Shown: positions 8,305 to 17,342, counted from the first letter of the stretch. The stretch is 64,000 nucleotides of DNA from Roseiarcus sp963787135 (GCA_963787135.1 CAWBBW010000030.1:62001-126000), one strand, 5' to 3'. The notes: generated from the sequence alone by a model not told the origin. Program-made: numbers and translations.

Positions 8305-8742
8305 CTAGCCAGCCGCGGCGCGCAGCGCCTCCTCGACGCCGGGCCAGCCGCCGTTGGCGCGCGCCTTGACCGCGGTGACCAGCCATTCCGGCGCGCGATG
8401 GGCCTCGGCGAGGACGTTGACCAGCGCGGCAAGGGCCTCGATGGTCTTGCACTCGTCCGCCCGCCGGATAAGCCACTCGGCCTCGGCGTCGCTGACGACG
8501 CCGGTCGGCCGCGCCTGCCAGACCACGTGGTCGGTGATCATTTCGACAAAGAATTCCGTCCATTCCGGCGCATTGTTCATGCGCGCCCGGGCGACTGCGA
8601 AGAGTTCTTCCGCCGCTTCCCGCGTCACCTCGCCGTCGCCGAACACCTCGCGCCTGAGCCAGGCGACGTCCTGCGCGGTTACTCTGCGGCCGAGGATCAT
8701 CGCGCTGATGATCGTCCGGCTCCTGTCAATCGCAACGCACAT
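8305..8742 (-). CDS. Conserved-looking hypothetical cytoplasmic protein
   Basis: 145 aa from the ATG at 8742; an alternative start is the ATG at 8700 (131 aa), and neither has a strong ribosome site. There is no signal peptide or membrane segment. The sequence is mostly helical and acidic, with a motif-like middle (EWTEFFVEMITDHVVWQARP) and a C-terminal segment in which AEWLIRRADECK is followed by a run of helices. The reading frame is well conserved in codon bias (GC-rich third positions), so it is probably real. No function can be assigned. Confidence 0.6.
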   Translation of the reverse strand: MCVAIDRSRTIISAMILGRRVTAQDVAWLRREVFGDGEVTREAAEELFAVARARMNNAPEWTEFFVEMITDHVVWQARPTGVVSDAEAEWLIRRADECKTIEALAALVNVLAEAHRAPEWLVTAVKARANGGWPGVEEALRAAAG

Positions 8743-8947
8743 ACGCTCACTCTGCTCGGGGCCGGCCCGCCGGCTCTGCGGCCGGCTTCCTCTTGACGAT
8801 CGGAGACTGCGCCCGAAAATTTTCCGACAGGTGAATCGGAACGCAGCGGAAGCTGCAGCGTTCAAGCACAGTTAAGGCCAAGCAAAGCGGCATGGTTTCG
8901 CGAAGATGAAGAGGCGCCATCGCGCGATCCCGCGCCCATCCTCGTCT

Positions 8948-9526
8948 TCAGAGCAGGAGCGGAATGAGCGCCGGAACGCGCTCGGCGTAACGCGCGTAGG
9001 CGTCCCCGAACTGCCCGCGCATCACAGTCTCCTCGAGCCGCAGCTTCCGCCAGAACGCGGCCGCCGCGATCGCCACGGCAAGCAGGCCCCGCCACTCGCC
9101 GACCGCCAAGGCCGTTCCGGCGAACATCAGGAGCACGCCGGTATAGATGGGATGCCGAACCCATCGATAGGGACCCTCGACAATGAGCTCATGGTCCTGC
9201 TTGAGCTGGACGAGACTGCTCCAATTGGCCGCAAGCACGAACCTGGCCCAGACGCTAAACACGACACCTGCGAACGTCAGCGCGGCGCCGAGCGCGGCAG
9301 GCCAAATCGCCAGCGGCACAAAACGTTCGTCGAGCAACGGTATCGGAACCCGCGGCGCGGCAAGGAGATAGCCGGCGATGAGGAGAGGAACCACATGCGA
9401 GAGCCGCGAGGGCACGCTCTCGGATTGCGCCGCCGTCTTCACTCTAGAGGCCATCACGCTCCAGAGGGCCAACCAGCCGGCCCACATGGACAGAAAGAGC
9501 GAAAGAAAGAGCCAGCGGTAGAACAT
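8948..9526 (-). CDS. Isoprenylcysteine carboxyl methyltransferase (ICMT)-family membrane protein
   Basis: 192 aa with four or five hydrophobic segments. The C-terminal half has the family signature GPYRWVRHPIYTGVLLMF followed by the RLEETVMRGQFGDAYARYAERVPALIP tail, which in ICMT/PEMT-like enzymes binds S-adenosylmethionine at the membrane face. Bacterial members of this family have varied or unknown substrates, and bacteria lack CaaX prenylation, so only the family is assigned. It is a stand-alone gene upstream of no obvious partner; the NfuA gene lies 30 nt upstream on the same strand and the two may be co-transcribed. Confidence 0.82.
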   Translation of the reverse strand: MFYRWLFLSLFLSMWAGWLALWSVMASRVKTAAQSESVPSRLSHVVPLLIAGYLLAAPRVPIPLLDERFVPLAIWPAALGAALTFAGVVFSVWARFVLAANWSSLVQLKQDHELIVEGPYRWVRHPIYTGVLLMFAGTALAVGEWRGLLAVAIAAAAFWRKLRLEETVMRGQFGDAYARYAERVPALIPLLL

Positions 9527-9556
9527 TGAGGCAGCCGTGCGAGGCCCCGCAGGGCG

Positions 9557-10117
9557 TCAGCCCTCGATCTGCTCCACCGTCTGCACGTCCGGCAGGAAGT
9601 GCTTGAGCAGGTTCTGAATTCCGTGCCTCAGAGTCGCAGTTGAAGACGGGCAGCCGGAGCAGGCGCCTTTCATCTTGAGGTAGACGACGCCGTCGCGGAA
9701 GCCCTTGAAGATGATGTCGCCGCCGTCCCCCGCGACCGCGGGCCGGACCCGCGTCTCGATCAATTCCTTGATCGCTTCGACCGTTTCGGCATCCTTGGGG
9801 TCGAAGAACTCGCCCGTCCCGATCGCGTCCGCGCCGCCCTCGAGCAGGGGCGCGCCCGAAAGGAAGAATTCGGTCACGACGCCAAGCACTGCCGGACGCA
9901 GGTGCTGCCACTCGCCGTCGTCCTTGGTCACCGAAATGAAGTCGTTGGCGAAGAAGACGCCGCTGACCCCGGGCAACTCCATCAGCGCCCTGGCGAGCGG
10001 AGAGCGCTCGGCCTCGGCCGTGTCGCGCGCCTCGAACGTGCCTTCCTGCATCACGACGCGGCCGGGCAGGAACTTCAGCGTCGCCGGATTGGGGGTCGCT
10101 TCGGTCTGGATGAACAT
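9557..10117 (-). CDS. nfuA: NfuA/NifU-type iron-sulfur carrier protein
   Basis: 186 aa from the ATG at 10117 (GGAGTC upstream); residues before this Met look non-coding. The N-terminal Nfu domain begins MFIQTEATPNPATLKFLPG, and the C-terminal NifU domain has DGGDIIFKGFRDGVVYLKMK followed by the CSGC motif that holds a transferable [4Fe-4S] cluster. Nfu proteins deliver clusters from the SUF/ISC scaffolds to targets such as aconitase and lipoyl synthase. The next gene, divergent on the plus strand, is the [4Fe-4S]-dependent serine dehydratase sdaA, a plausible client, but this is association only. Confidence 0.93.
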   Translation of the reverse strand: MFIQTEATPNPATLKFLPGRVVMQEGTFEARDTAEAERSPLARALMELPGVSGVFFANDFISVTKDDGEWQHLRPAVLGVVTEFFLSGAPLLEGGADAIGTGEFFDPKDAETVEAIKELIETRVRPAVAGDGGDIIFKGFRDGVVYLKMKGACSGCPSSTATLRHGIQNLLKHFLPDVQTVEQIEG

Positions 10118-10297
10118 GGGGGCAGACTCCTTGAGCACGTTAGATAAGCCGCGCGGCCCGGGGGAGCAAGGATCGGCGTTCATCTGTTTTTAGCGCGGGC
10201 GCCGCGCCAATTGGGAGTTTCCCCTGCCTCCCACCGGCCCTACCATCGGGGAAACGCGGCAGGGCGTCGCTAGGCCCTCGCGTCCCGGAACGAAGCG

Positions 10298-11668
10298 ATG
10301 ATCAGCGTCTTCGAGCTTTTCAAGATCGGCGTGGGCCCGTCCTCGTCGCACACGGTCGGCCCGATGAAGGCGGCCGCCGCCTTTGCAGCGGGACTCGTCG
10401 AGCGCGGCGCCGTCGATCGGGTCGCAGAAGTCCAGGTCACGCTCTATGGCTCACTCGCCTACACCGGAAAAGGTCACGCGACCGACAAGGCGGCGATCCT
10501 CGGCCTCAGCGGCGTCGAACCCGAAGCCGTCGATCCTGATGCGGCAGATGGGCTTATCGCCGAGGTCCGCGAGAGCAAACGACTACGGCTCGCCGGGCGG
10601 CGGACCATCGCCTTCGATCCGGCGCGGGCGATCGTCTTCGACGTCATCACCCCGCCGCCGCGCCATCCCAACACCTTGCGGCTGATCGCGAAGGGGGCGG
10701 AGGGCGCGATGCTCGCCGACGAGACCTGGCTTTCGGTCGGCGGCGGCTTCATCATCCGCGACGGCGCGGACGGCGGCTCGCCTGCGGACGATCCGGGCGT
10801 TCCCTATCCTTTTCGCTCGGGCGCCGAGCTTCTGGTGCGCGGCCGCGAATCCGGGCTCTCCATCGCCGACCTGATGCGCGCCAATGAAGCGTCGCTGCGG
10901 GGCGCGGAGGCCGCGGACGACTATGTCGACCGGGTGCTCGAAGCGATGTTCAAGTGCCTCGATCGCGGGCTCGAGCGCTCGGGGCCTCTCCCGGGCGGCC
11001 TCAAGGTGACGCGCCGGGCGAAGGCGATCTACGACCGCCTGACCGAGGGCGCCCGGCGCAATGCGCGGCCCGCCCATGAGATCATGGATTTCGTCAGCGT
11101 CTATGCGATGGCGGTCAACGAGGAGAACGCCGCCGGCGGACGGGTCGTCACCGCGCCGACCAACGGCGCGGCCGGCGTCATTCCGGCGACGCTGCGCTAT
11201 TACCGCGACCATTGCGAGGGCGCGAACCGGGCGGGAATGGCGGATTTCCTGATGACCGCGACGGCGGTCGGGGGCCTCTTCAAGCTCAACGCCTCGATCT
11301 CCGGCGCCGAGGTCGGCTGCCAAGGCGAGGTCGGCGTCGCCTCTTCGATGGCGGCTGCGGGCCTGTGCGCCGCGCTCGGCGGCTCGAACGCGCAAATCGA
11401 GAACGCGGCCGAGATTGCGATGGAGCATCATCTCGGAATGACGTGCGATCCGGTCGGCGGACTGGTTCAGATCCCCTGCATCGAGCGCAACGCCTTCGGC
11501 GCCGTCAAGGCCATTACTGCGGCTTCGCTCGCTTTGCACGGCGACGGCCGGCACATGGTGTCGCTCGACAGCGTCATCGCCACGATGCGCCAGACAGGCG
11601 CGGACATGCAGTCGAAATACAAGGAAACCTCGCTCGGGGGACTGGCGGTGAATTTTGTGGAGTGCTGA
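10298..11668 (+). CDS. sdaA: L-serine ammonia-lyase, iron-sulfur-dependent, single-chain
   Basis: 456 aa, the usual length for the fused alpha/beta type. The N-terminus has the signature MISVFELFKIGVGPSSSHTVGPM. The C-terminal alpha domain has Cys ligands for the labile [4Fe-4S] cluster in GAEVGCQGEVGVASS and in MTCDPVGGLVQIPC, plus the Gly-rich TAPTNGAAGVIPA loop. The enzyme converts L-serine to pyruvate and ammonia. The 3' end nearly abuts the convergent bpt gene (3-nt gap), leaving no room for a terminator between them. Confidence 0.95.
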   Translation: MISVFELFKIGVGPSSSHTVGPMKAAAAFAAGLVERGAVDRVAEVQVTLYGSLAYTGKGHATDKAAILGLSGVEPEAVDPDAADGLIAEVRESKRLRLAGRRTIAFDPARAIVFDVITPPPRHPNTLRLIAKGAEGAMLADETWLSVGGGFIIRDGADGGSPADDPGVPYPFRSGAELLVRGRESGLSIADLMRANEASLRGAEAADDYVDRVLEAMFKCLDRGLERSGPLPGGLKVTRRAKAIYDRLTEGARRNARPAHEIMDFVSVYAMAVNEENAAGGRVVTAPTNGAAGVIPATLRYYRDHCEGANRAGMADFLMTATAVGGLFKLNASISGAEVGCQGEVGVASSMAAAGLCAALGGSNAQIENAAEIAMEHHLGMTCDPVGGLVQIPCIERNAFGAVKAITAASLALHGDGRHMVSLDSVIATMRQTGADMQSKYKETSLGGLAVNFVEC

Positions 11669-11671
11669 GCA

Positions 11672-12415
11672 CTACCGCTCAACCCGGCTCCAGCCGTGGA
11701 GGCCGAGGCGCTCCTGCGGCAGATAGGACGCCTTGTAGCCCATCTTCTTCGAGCCTTCGACCCAATAACCCAGATAGACGTGGGGCAGGCCTAGCCGCCG
11801 CGCCTTCTCGATATGGTCAAGAATGACGTAAGAGCCGAGCGAGCGGCGCGCCTGGTGGGGAGCATAGAAGGAGTAGACGAGCGACAATCCGTCCGCGAGC
11901 CGGTCGGTCAGGCAGACCGCATAAAGCGGCCCGGTCCCCGATTCGTCTTCGGGGCTTCTGCGCGCGCGGTATTCGGCGAGATGGGTGTCGATATGCGTGT
12001 CCTCGACCATCATCGCGAAGTCGAGCGACGACATGTCGGCCATGCCGCCTTCGGGATGGCGGGCGTCGAGATAGGCGCGGAAGAGAGAGAAATGCTCGCT
12101 CGTCGGCTTCGGCGGCGCAAAGGAGCCGACGAGATCGGCGTTGATGCGCAGCGACCGGCGCTGGCTCTGGCTGGGTTTGAAATCGTCGACCAGTACGCGC
12201 ACCGAAACGCAGGCGCGGCAGCTCTCGCATGCGGGCCGATAGGCGATTGTCTGCGAGCGGCGAAATCCGGTCTGGGTGAGGAGGTCGTTCAGCGAAGCGG
12301 CCCGCTTGCCGACAAGGTGAGTGAAAATCTTCCGTTCCTGCTGACCGGGCAGGTACGGACACGGCGAGGGCGCGGTCAGATAAAACTGCGGGGCGTCGCG
12401 CACTTCCCTCGTCAC
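11672..12415 (-). CDS. bpt: Aspartate/glutamate leucyltransferase (Bpt), N-degron pathway
   Basis: 247 aa from a GTG start with GGGGGAA upstream. It matches bacterial Bpt/ATE1-type transferases: FYLTAPSPCPYLPGQQERKIF at the N-terminus, the Cys-rich YRPACESCRACVSVRV segment, and the C-terminal HVYLGYWVEGSKKMGYKA. The enzyme moves Leu from Leu-tRNA to proteins starting with Asp or Glu, marking them for ClpS/ClpAP. A second N-degron enzyme, Aat, is encoded at 55855-56538, so both branches of the pathway are present. Confidence 0.94.
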   Translation of the reverse strand: MTREVRDAPQFYLTAPSPCPYLPGQQERKIFTHLVGKRAASLNDLLTQTGFRRSQTIAYRPACESCRACVSVRVLVDDFKPSQSQRRSLRINADLVGSFAPPKPTSEHFSLFRAYLDARHPEGGMADMSSLDFAMMVEDTHIDTHLAEYRARRSPEDESGTGPLYAVCLTDRLADGLSLVYSFYAPHQARRSLGSYVILDHIEKARRLGLPHVYLGYWVEGSKKMGYKASYLPQERLGLHGWSRVER

Positions 12416-12486
12416 GAATGTTCCCCGTTAGTCCTGCTGGTTATCGATTAAGGCAGCTCCTCAACGCCCGGGAGTGGCCCCTGGTT

Positions 12487-12933
12487 TCAAAGCCGCCGCA
12501 CGATGACGACACCTGCGATGATGTCATGCAGGCAGCGTTTTTCCGCGTCGACCAGAGACACGAGAAAGATCGGCGGAAAGAACCAGCTCACATAGAAGAG
12601 CACCGCCTGCACCGCCGCGTTGACGAAGGGAACGCGCGCGCCGGTGTCGTGCATGCGCATTTCAAGGTCCATCGCGCGCATGCCGGGCGTCGCCATCTTC
12701 GCCCCCGAAACCGAAAGGCCGTTGTAGAAGAAGGCGACGATCGGATAGAGCGGCGGCAGGAAGAAGAGAGCAAGGCCGAGCGTCAGCACGATCGACACGA
12801 TCCAGACCAGCGCGACCAGCACGCTGACAAGGACGAGATCGAAGCAGACGGCGAGAATGCGGCGCGAGCGCACGCCGGCGAGTGCGTCGGCGCGCAACGG
12901 TTGGGTCGGCGTCGCCGCCGCAAAATTGGACAT
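12487..12933 (-). CDS. RDD-family membrane protein
   Basis: 148 aa from the ATG at 12933, chosen for the strong GGAGG upstream. The protein has about three hydrophobic segments (RRILAVCFDLVLVSVLVALV, LTLGLALFFLPPLYPIVAFF, QAVLFYVSWFFPPIFLVSLV). The RDD signature residues are recognisable: an Arg near the first helix with the following Asp (CFDL), and ATPGMRAMDLEMR. The function of RDD proteins is mostly unknown; some are linked to ion transport. It is monocistronic as far as can be seen. Confidence 0.8.
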   Translation of the reverse strand: MSNFAAATPTQPLRADALAGVRSRRILAVCFDLVLVSVLVALVWIVSIVLTLGLALFFLPPLYPIVAFFYNGLSVSGAKMATPGMRAMDLEMRMHDTGARVPFVNAAVQAVLFYVSWFFPPIFLVSLVDAEKRCLHDIIAGVVIVRRL

Positions 12934-12994
12934 CGGAACCTCCGAGCGCAAAGCTTAAGCGCGCCGGAAGGATGTGGGAGGCCGAGGCGCCAAG

Positions 12995-14338
12995 TCAAGA
13001 CCGGCGGGGGAAGAGGTTGTGCGTTATGGTGTCGCGAGTCCCCACAAGCCCCGTCGGACGCAGGGCGATGAAGATCACCAGCAGCGCATAGACCGCGAGA
13101 TCGCGGTCATTGATCGGGAAAAGCGCCGACCAGCCGACTTCGACCACGCCGATGACGAGCCCGCCGAGGAAAGCGCCGGGAAGAGAGCCGATCCCCCCGA
13201 CGATCGCGGCCGCCAGCGCCTTGAGGGTCAGCGTCGCCGAAAGGCCGTAGCCGACCGCGCCGTAGGCCGCAGTCATGGTCGCCCCGGCGAGGCCGGCTAG
13301 CGCGCCGGAGAGCACGAAGGCGCGCGCGGTGGTTGCGGCGGGGCTCACGCCGAGCATCTCGGCGGCCAATGGATCGTCGGCATAGGCGCGCCATTCCCGG
13401 CCCATCCGGGTCCACCGGAAGATGACCACGAGGCCGAGGCCAGCCGCGAGCGCCACCGCGCTGGCGACGATGGTCATCGGCGTTGCGACGGTGATGAAAT
13501 CGCCCGAGCGCGCGAGCGCGAAGGGCTGGTTGAGTTCGGGGGTCATCCAGCTCGTCCGGTCGCCTTGCGCGAGGCGCAGCAGCTCCTCGAGAAAGAGCGC
13601 CAGGCCAACCGTCGCCACCAGCGCCTGCTGACCCCTGGCGTGACGCAGCGGAATGAAGACGCAGCGCGCCGAGGCGAAGCCCCATCCAGCGGCGACGGCG
13701 ACTGCGAGCAGGAAGGCGGCCGCGAGCAGCGGGGCGGGGCCTAAGCCCGATAGCGTGAGCGCCGTCATCGCCGCCGCATAGCCGCCTGCGGCAGCCAATT
13801 CGCCGAAAGCGAAATTGATCCGCCCGATCAGTCCGTAGACAAGCGAATAGGCCGCCGCCAGAAGCGCGTAGATCGCCGAGAGCGGCAGTCCGTCAAGCGC
13901 CATCTGCAGGCCATAGGCGAGACGAGGCCCCACTTCAGGGGTTCGGCCCAGATCCCCCAACGGCGCGGGGTCGGCGGCCCGCCCGTCCGGGGTTGCGAGC
14001 CAGTACCGCACCAGAAAAAAGAGCTCCGTGTCGGAGAGCGGCTCGCCGTCAATGGCCAGCGACGTCAGGTCGCGCGACTCTCGCGGCCGTCCGGGCTCCC
14101 GGAACCGGCAAGTCGCCACGTGATCCTCGAGTTCGCCTCCGGCGGTCTCTGCAGTGAATGCGACGGTCAGGCCCCGCGCGTCCGGGTCGGGCCGTTGCGA
14201 GACGATGGCGATCCGTTCATCGCCAGACATCAAGGCCGGCAGGGCCATCCGGCAAAGCCGGGCCTGGTCGGTTTCGAGCACCGGCGAACAACCGGCCAGC
14301 AGTCCAGCGGCGAGAAGAGCCAACAGCAGCCGCGTCAA
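12995..14338 (-). CDS. LivH-type branched-chain amino acid ABC permease with lipoprotein-like N-terminal extension
   Basis: 447 aa from a TTG start with GGAGG upstream; the start overlaps the stop of the CGNR gene (TTGA). The C-terminal 300 residues are a LivH-type inner-membrane permease (YSLVYGLIGRINFAFGE, about eight helices, and the EAA-like segment ADDPLAAEMLGVSPAATTAR). The first 145 residues are not part of LivH: a lipobox signal (LLALLAAGLLAGCS) and a soluble, presumably periplasmic domain with Cys in ARLCRM and VATCRF. The usual LivM, LivG and LivF genes are not adjacent, although a LivK gene is divergent. Whether the extension is acylated and how it sits relative to the permease cannot be told from sequence. 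Confidence 0.8.
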   Translation of the reverse strand: MTRLLLALLAAGLLAGCSPVLETDQARLCRMALPALMSGDERIAIVSQRPDPDARGLTVAFTAETAGGELEDHVATCRFREPGRPRESRDLTSLAIDGEPLSDTELFFLVRYWLATPDGRAADPAPLGDLGRTPEVGPRLAYGLQMALDGLPLSAIYALLAAAYSLVYGLIGRINFAFGELAAAGGYAAAMTALTLSGLGPAPLLAAAFLLAVAVAAGWGFASARCVFIPLRHARGQQALVATVGLALFLEELLRLAQGDRTSWMTPELNQPFALARSGDFITVATPMTIVASAVALAAGLGLVVIFRWTRMGREWRAYADDPLAAEMLGVSPAATTARAFVLSGALAGLAGATMTAAYGAVGYGLSATLTLKALAAAIVGGIGSLPGAFLGGLVIGVVEVGWSALFPINDRDLAVYALLVIFIALRPTGLVGTRDTITHNLFPRRS

Positions 14339-14970
14339 GCGCCGCGCCTCCGGGCGACGAGCCGCTTTTGCTTGGCCCGGTTGCCGCAGACCTCCATCTC
14401 ACACCACCGACGGCGATTGTTCTTGCTTGTGTCGTAGAAGAGCCAGCCGCATGCGTGACCTCCGCATTCCTTGATGCGGCTGAACTCGCCCTCGGTAAAG
14501 AGCTCGACGGCGGCGAGCGCGATCGTGCCTAGCGCCGCTTCGACCGGCGCGTCGCGCACGCTCCAGCGCCAGCCGCAGGCGTCGGTCTCGAGCTTGAGCG
14601 AGGCGCGATTGATGTGGCGCGCGTATTGGGCGGAAAGGCTCGCGAGCGAGGCTTGCGGCGGCTCGGAGCCCCGACCGATCGCTACGCCGACGCCGTGAAT
14701 GGCGGAGCGCAGCTCGACTGCGCTCGCGTGCAGGTCTGCGGCAAGATCGGCGCGGGCCGAGATCTCGGCCCGCAGCCATCGCGCCTGATCGGGCGAAAGC
14801 GCGCGAGCGTGGTCGAGCCAATCCAGCACTTTCGCGGCGTCCCGCAAGTGGTTCTGGTGCGAAGCGAAGCCGCGGCCCAATTCCGTGTTGGCGAAATCGA
14901 GTGCGAGGTTGTCGCCGATCAGAGGCAGAGAGCCGGCGCGCGAAGGGGGAAGATCGGAGTCGATAACCAT
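14335..14970 (-). CDS. CGNR zinc-finger (ABATE domain) putative transcriptional regulator
   Basis: 211 aa from the ATG at 14970. The N-terminal ABATE-like domain has the typical GDNLALDFANTE opening. The C-terminal treble-clef zinc finger has GGHACGWLFYDTSKNNRRRW followed by C-x4-CGNR (CEMEVCGNR). CGNR proteins are stress- or substrate-linked DNA-binding regulators. It is translationally coupled to the permease gene downstream and divergent from livK, with an inverted repeat in the shared 78-bp gap, so it probably regulates both directions. Confidence 0.88.
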   Translation of the reverse strand: MVIDSDLPPSRAGSLPLIGDNLALDFANTELGRGFASHQNHLRDAAKVLDWLDHARALSPDQARWLRAEISARADLAADLHASAVELRSAIHGVGVAIGRGSEPPQASLASLSAQYARHINRASLKLETDACGWRWSVRDAPVEAALGTIALAAVELFTEGEFSRIKECGGHACGWLFYDTSKNNRRRWCEMEVCGNRAKQKRLVARRRGA

Positions 14971-14986
14971 CAATATCGCCTTTACA

Positions 14987-15022
14987 AGTTAGGTCGCCGC
15001 CGCTAGTTTCGCGACGCTAACT
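14987..15022. promoter_or_regulatory. Imperfect inverted repeat between CGNR regulator and livK; candidate operator
   Basis: AGTTAG at 14987-14992 and CTAACT at 15017-15022 form the outer arms, with partly matching TCGC/GCGA inside. The same GTTAGT half-site recurs next to the livK ribosome site. The gap is only 78 bp and holds both promoters, so a regulator bound here would affect both genes. Binding by the adjacent CGNR protein is inference. Confidence 0.45.
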
Positions 15023-15048
15023 GATTATGGCCTTATCGGAGGTTAGTT

Positions 15049-16164
15049 ATGCGTGCAATCCTTCTCAAATCCCTGCCCATCGCACTCACCCTTCTTTTTG
15101 CGACCCCGACCCTGGCGCAGGTCAAGATCGGCGTCGCCGGGCCGGTCACCGGCGCGAACGCCGCCTTCGGCGCTCAGCTGACCCAGGGCGTTCAGCAGGC
15201 GGTCGAGGATATCAACAAGGCCGGGGGCATCCTCGGCCAGAAGCTTGAAGTCGAAGTTGGCGACGATGTCTCGGACCCCAAGCAGGGCGTCTCGGTCGCC
15301 AACAAATTCGTGGGCGACGGCGTCAAATTCGTGGTCGGACACTTCAACTCGGGGGTGACGATCCCGGCCTCGGATGTCTATGCCGAGAACGACATTCTGT
15401 TCATTACACCCTCGGCCACCAATCCGAAGGTCACCGACGGCGGCAAGTGGGACGCGTTCCGCACCTGTGGCCGTGACGACCAGCAGGGCATGCTGTGGGC
15501 GGAACTGGCGCGCGACAAGCTCAAGGGAAAGAAGATCGCCGTCGTCCACGACAAGACCACCTACGGCAAGGGGCTCGCCGACGCCGCCCTCGACAACATG
15601 CACAAGTTCGGCATCAAGGAGGTGCTGTACGAAGGCGTCAACACCGGCGAGAAGGACTATTCGGCGATCGTGTCCAAGATCAAGGAGTCCGGCGCCGACT
15701 ATCTGATGTGGGGCGGCCTTCACACCGAAGGTGGCCTGATCGTCCGGCAGATGCGCGACCAGGGCATGGCCACGATCATGATCTCCGGCGACGGCATCAC
15801 CGACACGGAATTCGCCGCCATCGGCGGCCCTGGCGTCGAGGGCACCCTGATGTCGTTCGGCCCGGAGCCGCGCCACAATCCCAGCGCCAAGGACGCCGTC
15901 GAGGCGTTCAAAGCCAAGGGCTTCGAGCCGCAGGGCTATACGCTTTACTCCTATGCCGCCGTCCAGATCATCAAGCAGGCCGCCGAGAAGGCCAATTCTC
16001 TCGACCCGAAGAAGGTGGCTGCAGTCATGCATTCGGGCATTCCGTTCCACACGGTCATCGGCGATATCTCCTACGACAAGAAGGGCGACCGCACGACCGT
16101 CGACTATGTCTGGTACGTCTGGAAGAAAGGCGAGGACGGCAAGATCGGGTTCGAGCAGCTGTAG
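15049..16164 (+). CDS. Branched-chain amino acid ABC transporter substrate-binding protein (LivK-like)
   Basis: 371 aa with a strong GGAGG ribosome site. The signal peptide (LLKSLPIALTLLFATPTLAQ) is followed by the type I periplasmic binding fold opening VKIGVAGPVTGANAAFG, and later the ATNPKVT and VHDKTTYGKGLAD segments typical of LivJ/LivK proteins. It binds Leu/Ile/Val or related amino acids in the periplasm and delivers them to a LivHM permease. It is divergent from the CGNR-LivH pair; the rest of the transporter is elsewhere. The ligand is not proven by sequence. Confidence 0.9.
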   Translation: MRAILLKSLPIALTLLFATPTLAQVKIGVAGPVTGANAAFGAQLTQGVQQAVEDINKAGGILGQKLEVEVGDDVSDPKQGVSVANKFVGDGVKFVVGHFNSGVTIPASDVYAENDILFITPSATNPKVTDGGKWDAFRTCGRDDQQGMLWAELARDKLKGKKIAVVHDKTTYGKGLADAALDNMHKFGIKEVLYEGVNTGEKDYSAIVSKIKESGADYLMWGGLHTEGGLIVRQMRDQGMATIMISGDGITDTEFAAIGGPGVEGTLMSFGPEPRHNPSAKDAVEAFKAKGFEPQGYTLYSYAAVQIIKQAAEKANSLDPKKVAAVMHSGIPFHTVIGDISYDKKGDRTTVDYVWYVWKKGEDGKIGFEQL

Positions 16165-16248
16165 GCAAGCTGGGCGCCCATGGCGCCTCCGACATGATAT
16201 CAACCGGCGGCGCGCGGCATGACGGCGCGCCGTCGGATCTCGGCTCTT

Positions 16249-17238
16249 ATGACCATTCTCGTCACCGGGAGCTCCGGTCATCTCGGCGAAGCGCTGATTC
16301 GCACGCTGCGCGGGGCAGGGCGCGAGGCGCGCGGGCTCGACATCGCGCCCGGTCCCTTCACCGATCGCATCGGCTCGATCGCCGACCGGGACTGCGTAGC
16401 GCGCTCGATGGCGGGGGTCGAAACGGTCCTGCACGCCGCGACGCTGCACAAGCCCCATGTCGAGACTCACCCTCGCGACGCATTTATTGAGACGAATGTT
16501 CTCGGCACGCTGATTCTGCTCGAGGAGGCGGTCAACGCTGGGGTCAAGAGCTTCGTCTATACCAGCACCACGAGCGCCTTCGGCGACGCCCTCAAGCCGC
16601 CGCAGGGCGAGCCGGCGGCCTGGATCGACGAGCGCGTCGCGCCGGTTCCGAAGAATATCTACGGCGTCACCAAGACAGCCGCCGAGGATCTTTGCCGGCT
16701 CTTTCACCGCAACGAAGGCGTCGCCTGCGTGGTTCTCAGGACCTCTCGCTTCTTCCCGGAAGAGGACGACGACCCGCACGCGCGTGAGGCCTTTTCCGAC
16801 GACAACGCCAAGGCGAACGAGTTCCTGTTCCGCCGCGTCGCGATCGAGGATGTGGTCGACGCCCATTTGCTCGCGGCCGAACGCGCGCCTTCGATCGGGT
16901 TCGGAAAATATATCGTCAGCGCGACCACGCCGTTCCGGCGCGAGGACGCGGCGCGCCTTCGCCCCGATGCGCCCGCGGTCGTCCGCGAGCGCGCGTCGGG
17001 GTGGGAAGCCGAGTACGCACGCCGAGGCTGGCGCATGTTCGCCGGCATCGACCGGGTCTATGACAATGCGCTCGCGCGCCGCGAGCTCGGCTGGCGGCCG
17101 AAATGGGACTTCGACGCGGTCATCGCGCGGCTTCGCGACACCGGCGACATTCGCGGCCCGCTCGCGCAAGCCATTGGCGAGAAGGGGTATCACGCCGAAC
17201 GCTTCGAAGGCCGGCCCTATCCGGTCGGGGGTCGCTGA
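16249..17238 (+). CDS. NAD(P)-dependent epimerase/dehydratase (extended SDR)
   Basis: 329 aa from the ATG at 16249, which puts the dinucleotide motif at the N-terminus (MTILVTGSSGHLG, TGxxGxxG). An alternative upstream start at 16219 adds 10 residues; neither has a clear ribosome site. The extended-SDR active site is present: Thr/Ser in FVYTSTTSAFG and YGVTK with the catalytic Tyr and Lys. The substrate is unknown; the C-terminal region (RRELGWRPKWDFDAVIARL) is typical of sugar-nucleotide epimerase-like members. It starts 84 nt after livK. Confidence 0.85.
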   Translation: MTILVTGSSGHLGEALIRTLRGAGREARGLDIAPGPFTDRIGSIADRDCVARSMAGVETVLHAATLHKPHVETHPRDAFIETNVLGTLILLEEAVNAGVKSFVYTSTTSAFGDALKPPQGEPAAWIDERVAPVPKNIYGVTKTAAEDLCRLFHRNEGVACVVLRTSRFFPEEDDDPHAREAFSDDNAKANEFLFRRVAIEDVVDAHLLAAERAPSIGFGKYIVSATTPFRREDAARLRPDAPAVVRERASGWEAEYARRGWRMFAGIDRVYDNALARRELGWRPKWDFDAVIARLRDTGDIRGPLAQAIGEKGYHAERFEGRPYPVGGR

Positions 17239-17342
17239 CATTTGGCGACATCTCGAATGCCGCCTGCGTCTGCGTGGCGGATGGAGGCTGAGCCGCCGCT
17301 GTGTTTGTGGGCGCTGCAGGACTGAAAGGCCCGAGCCGTTTC

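Noticed and set aside
10583..11554. A 323-codon minus-strand frame antisense to sdaA
   Set aside because: Shadow frame; SdaA is complete and conserved on the plus strand.
16165..16200. A terminator after livK (GGCGCC-ATG... palindrome)
   Set aside because: A 6-bp palindrome is present but there is no T-run, so I do not call it.
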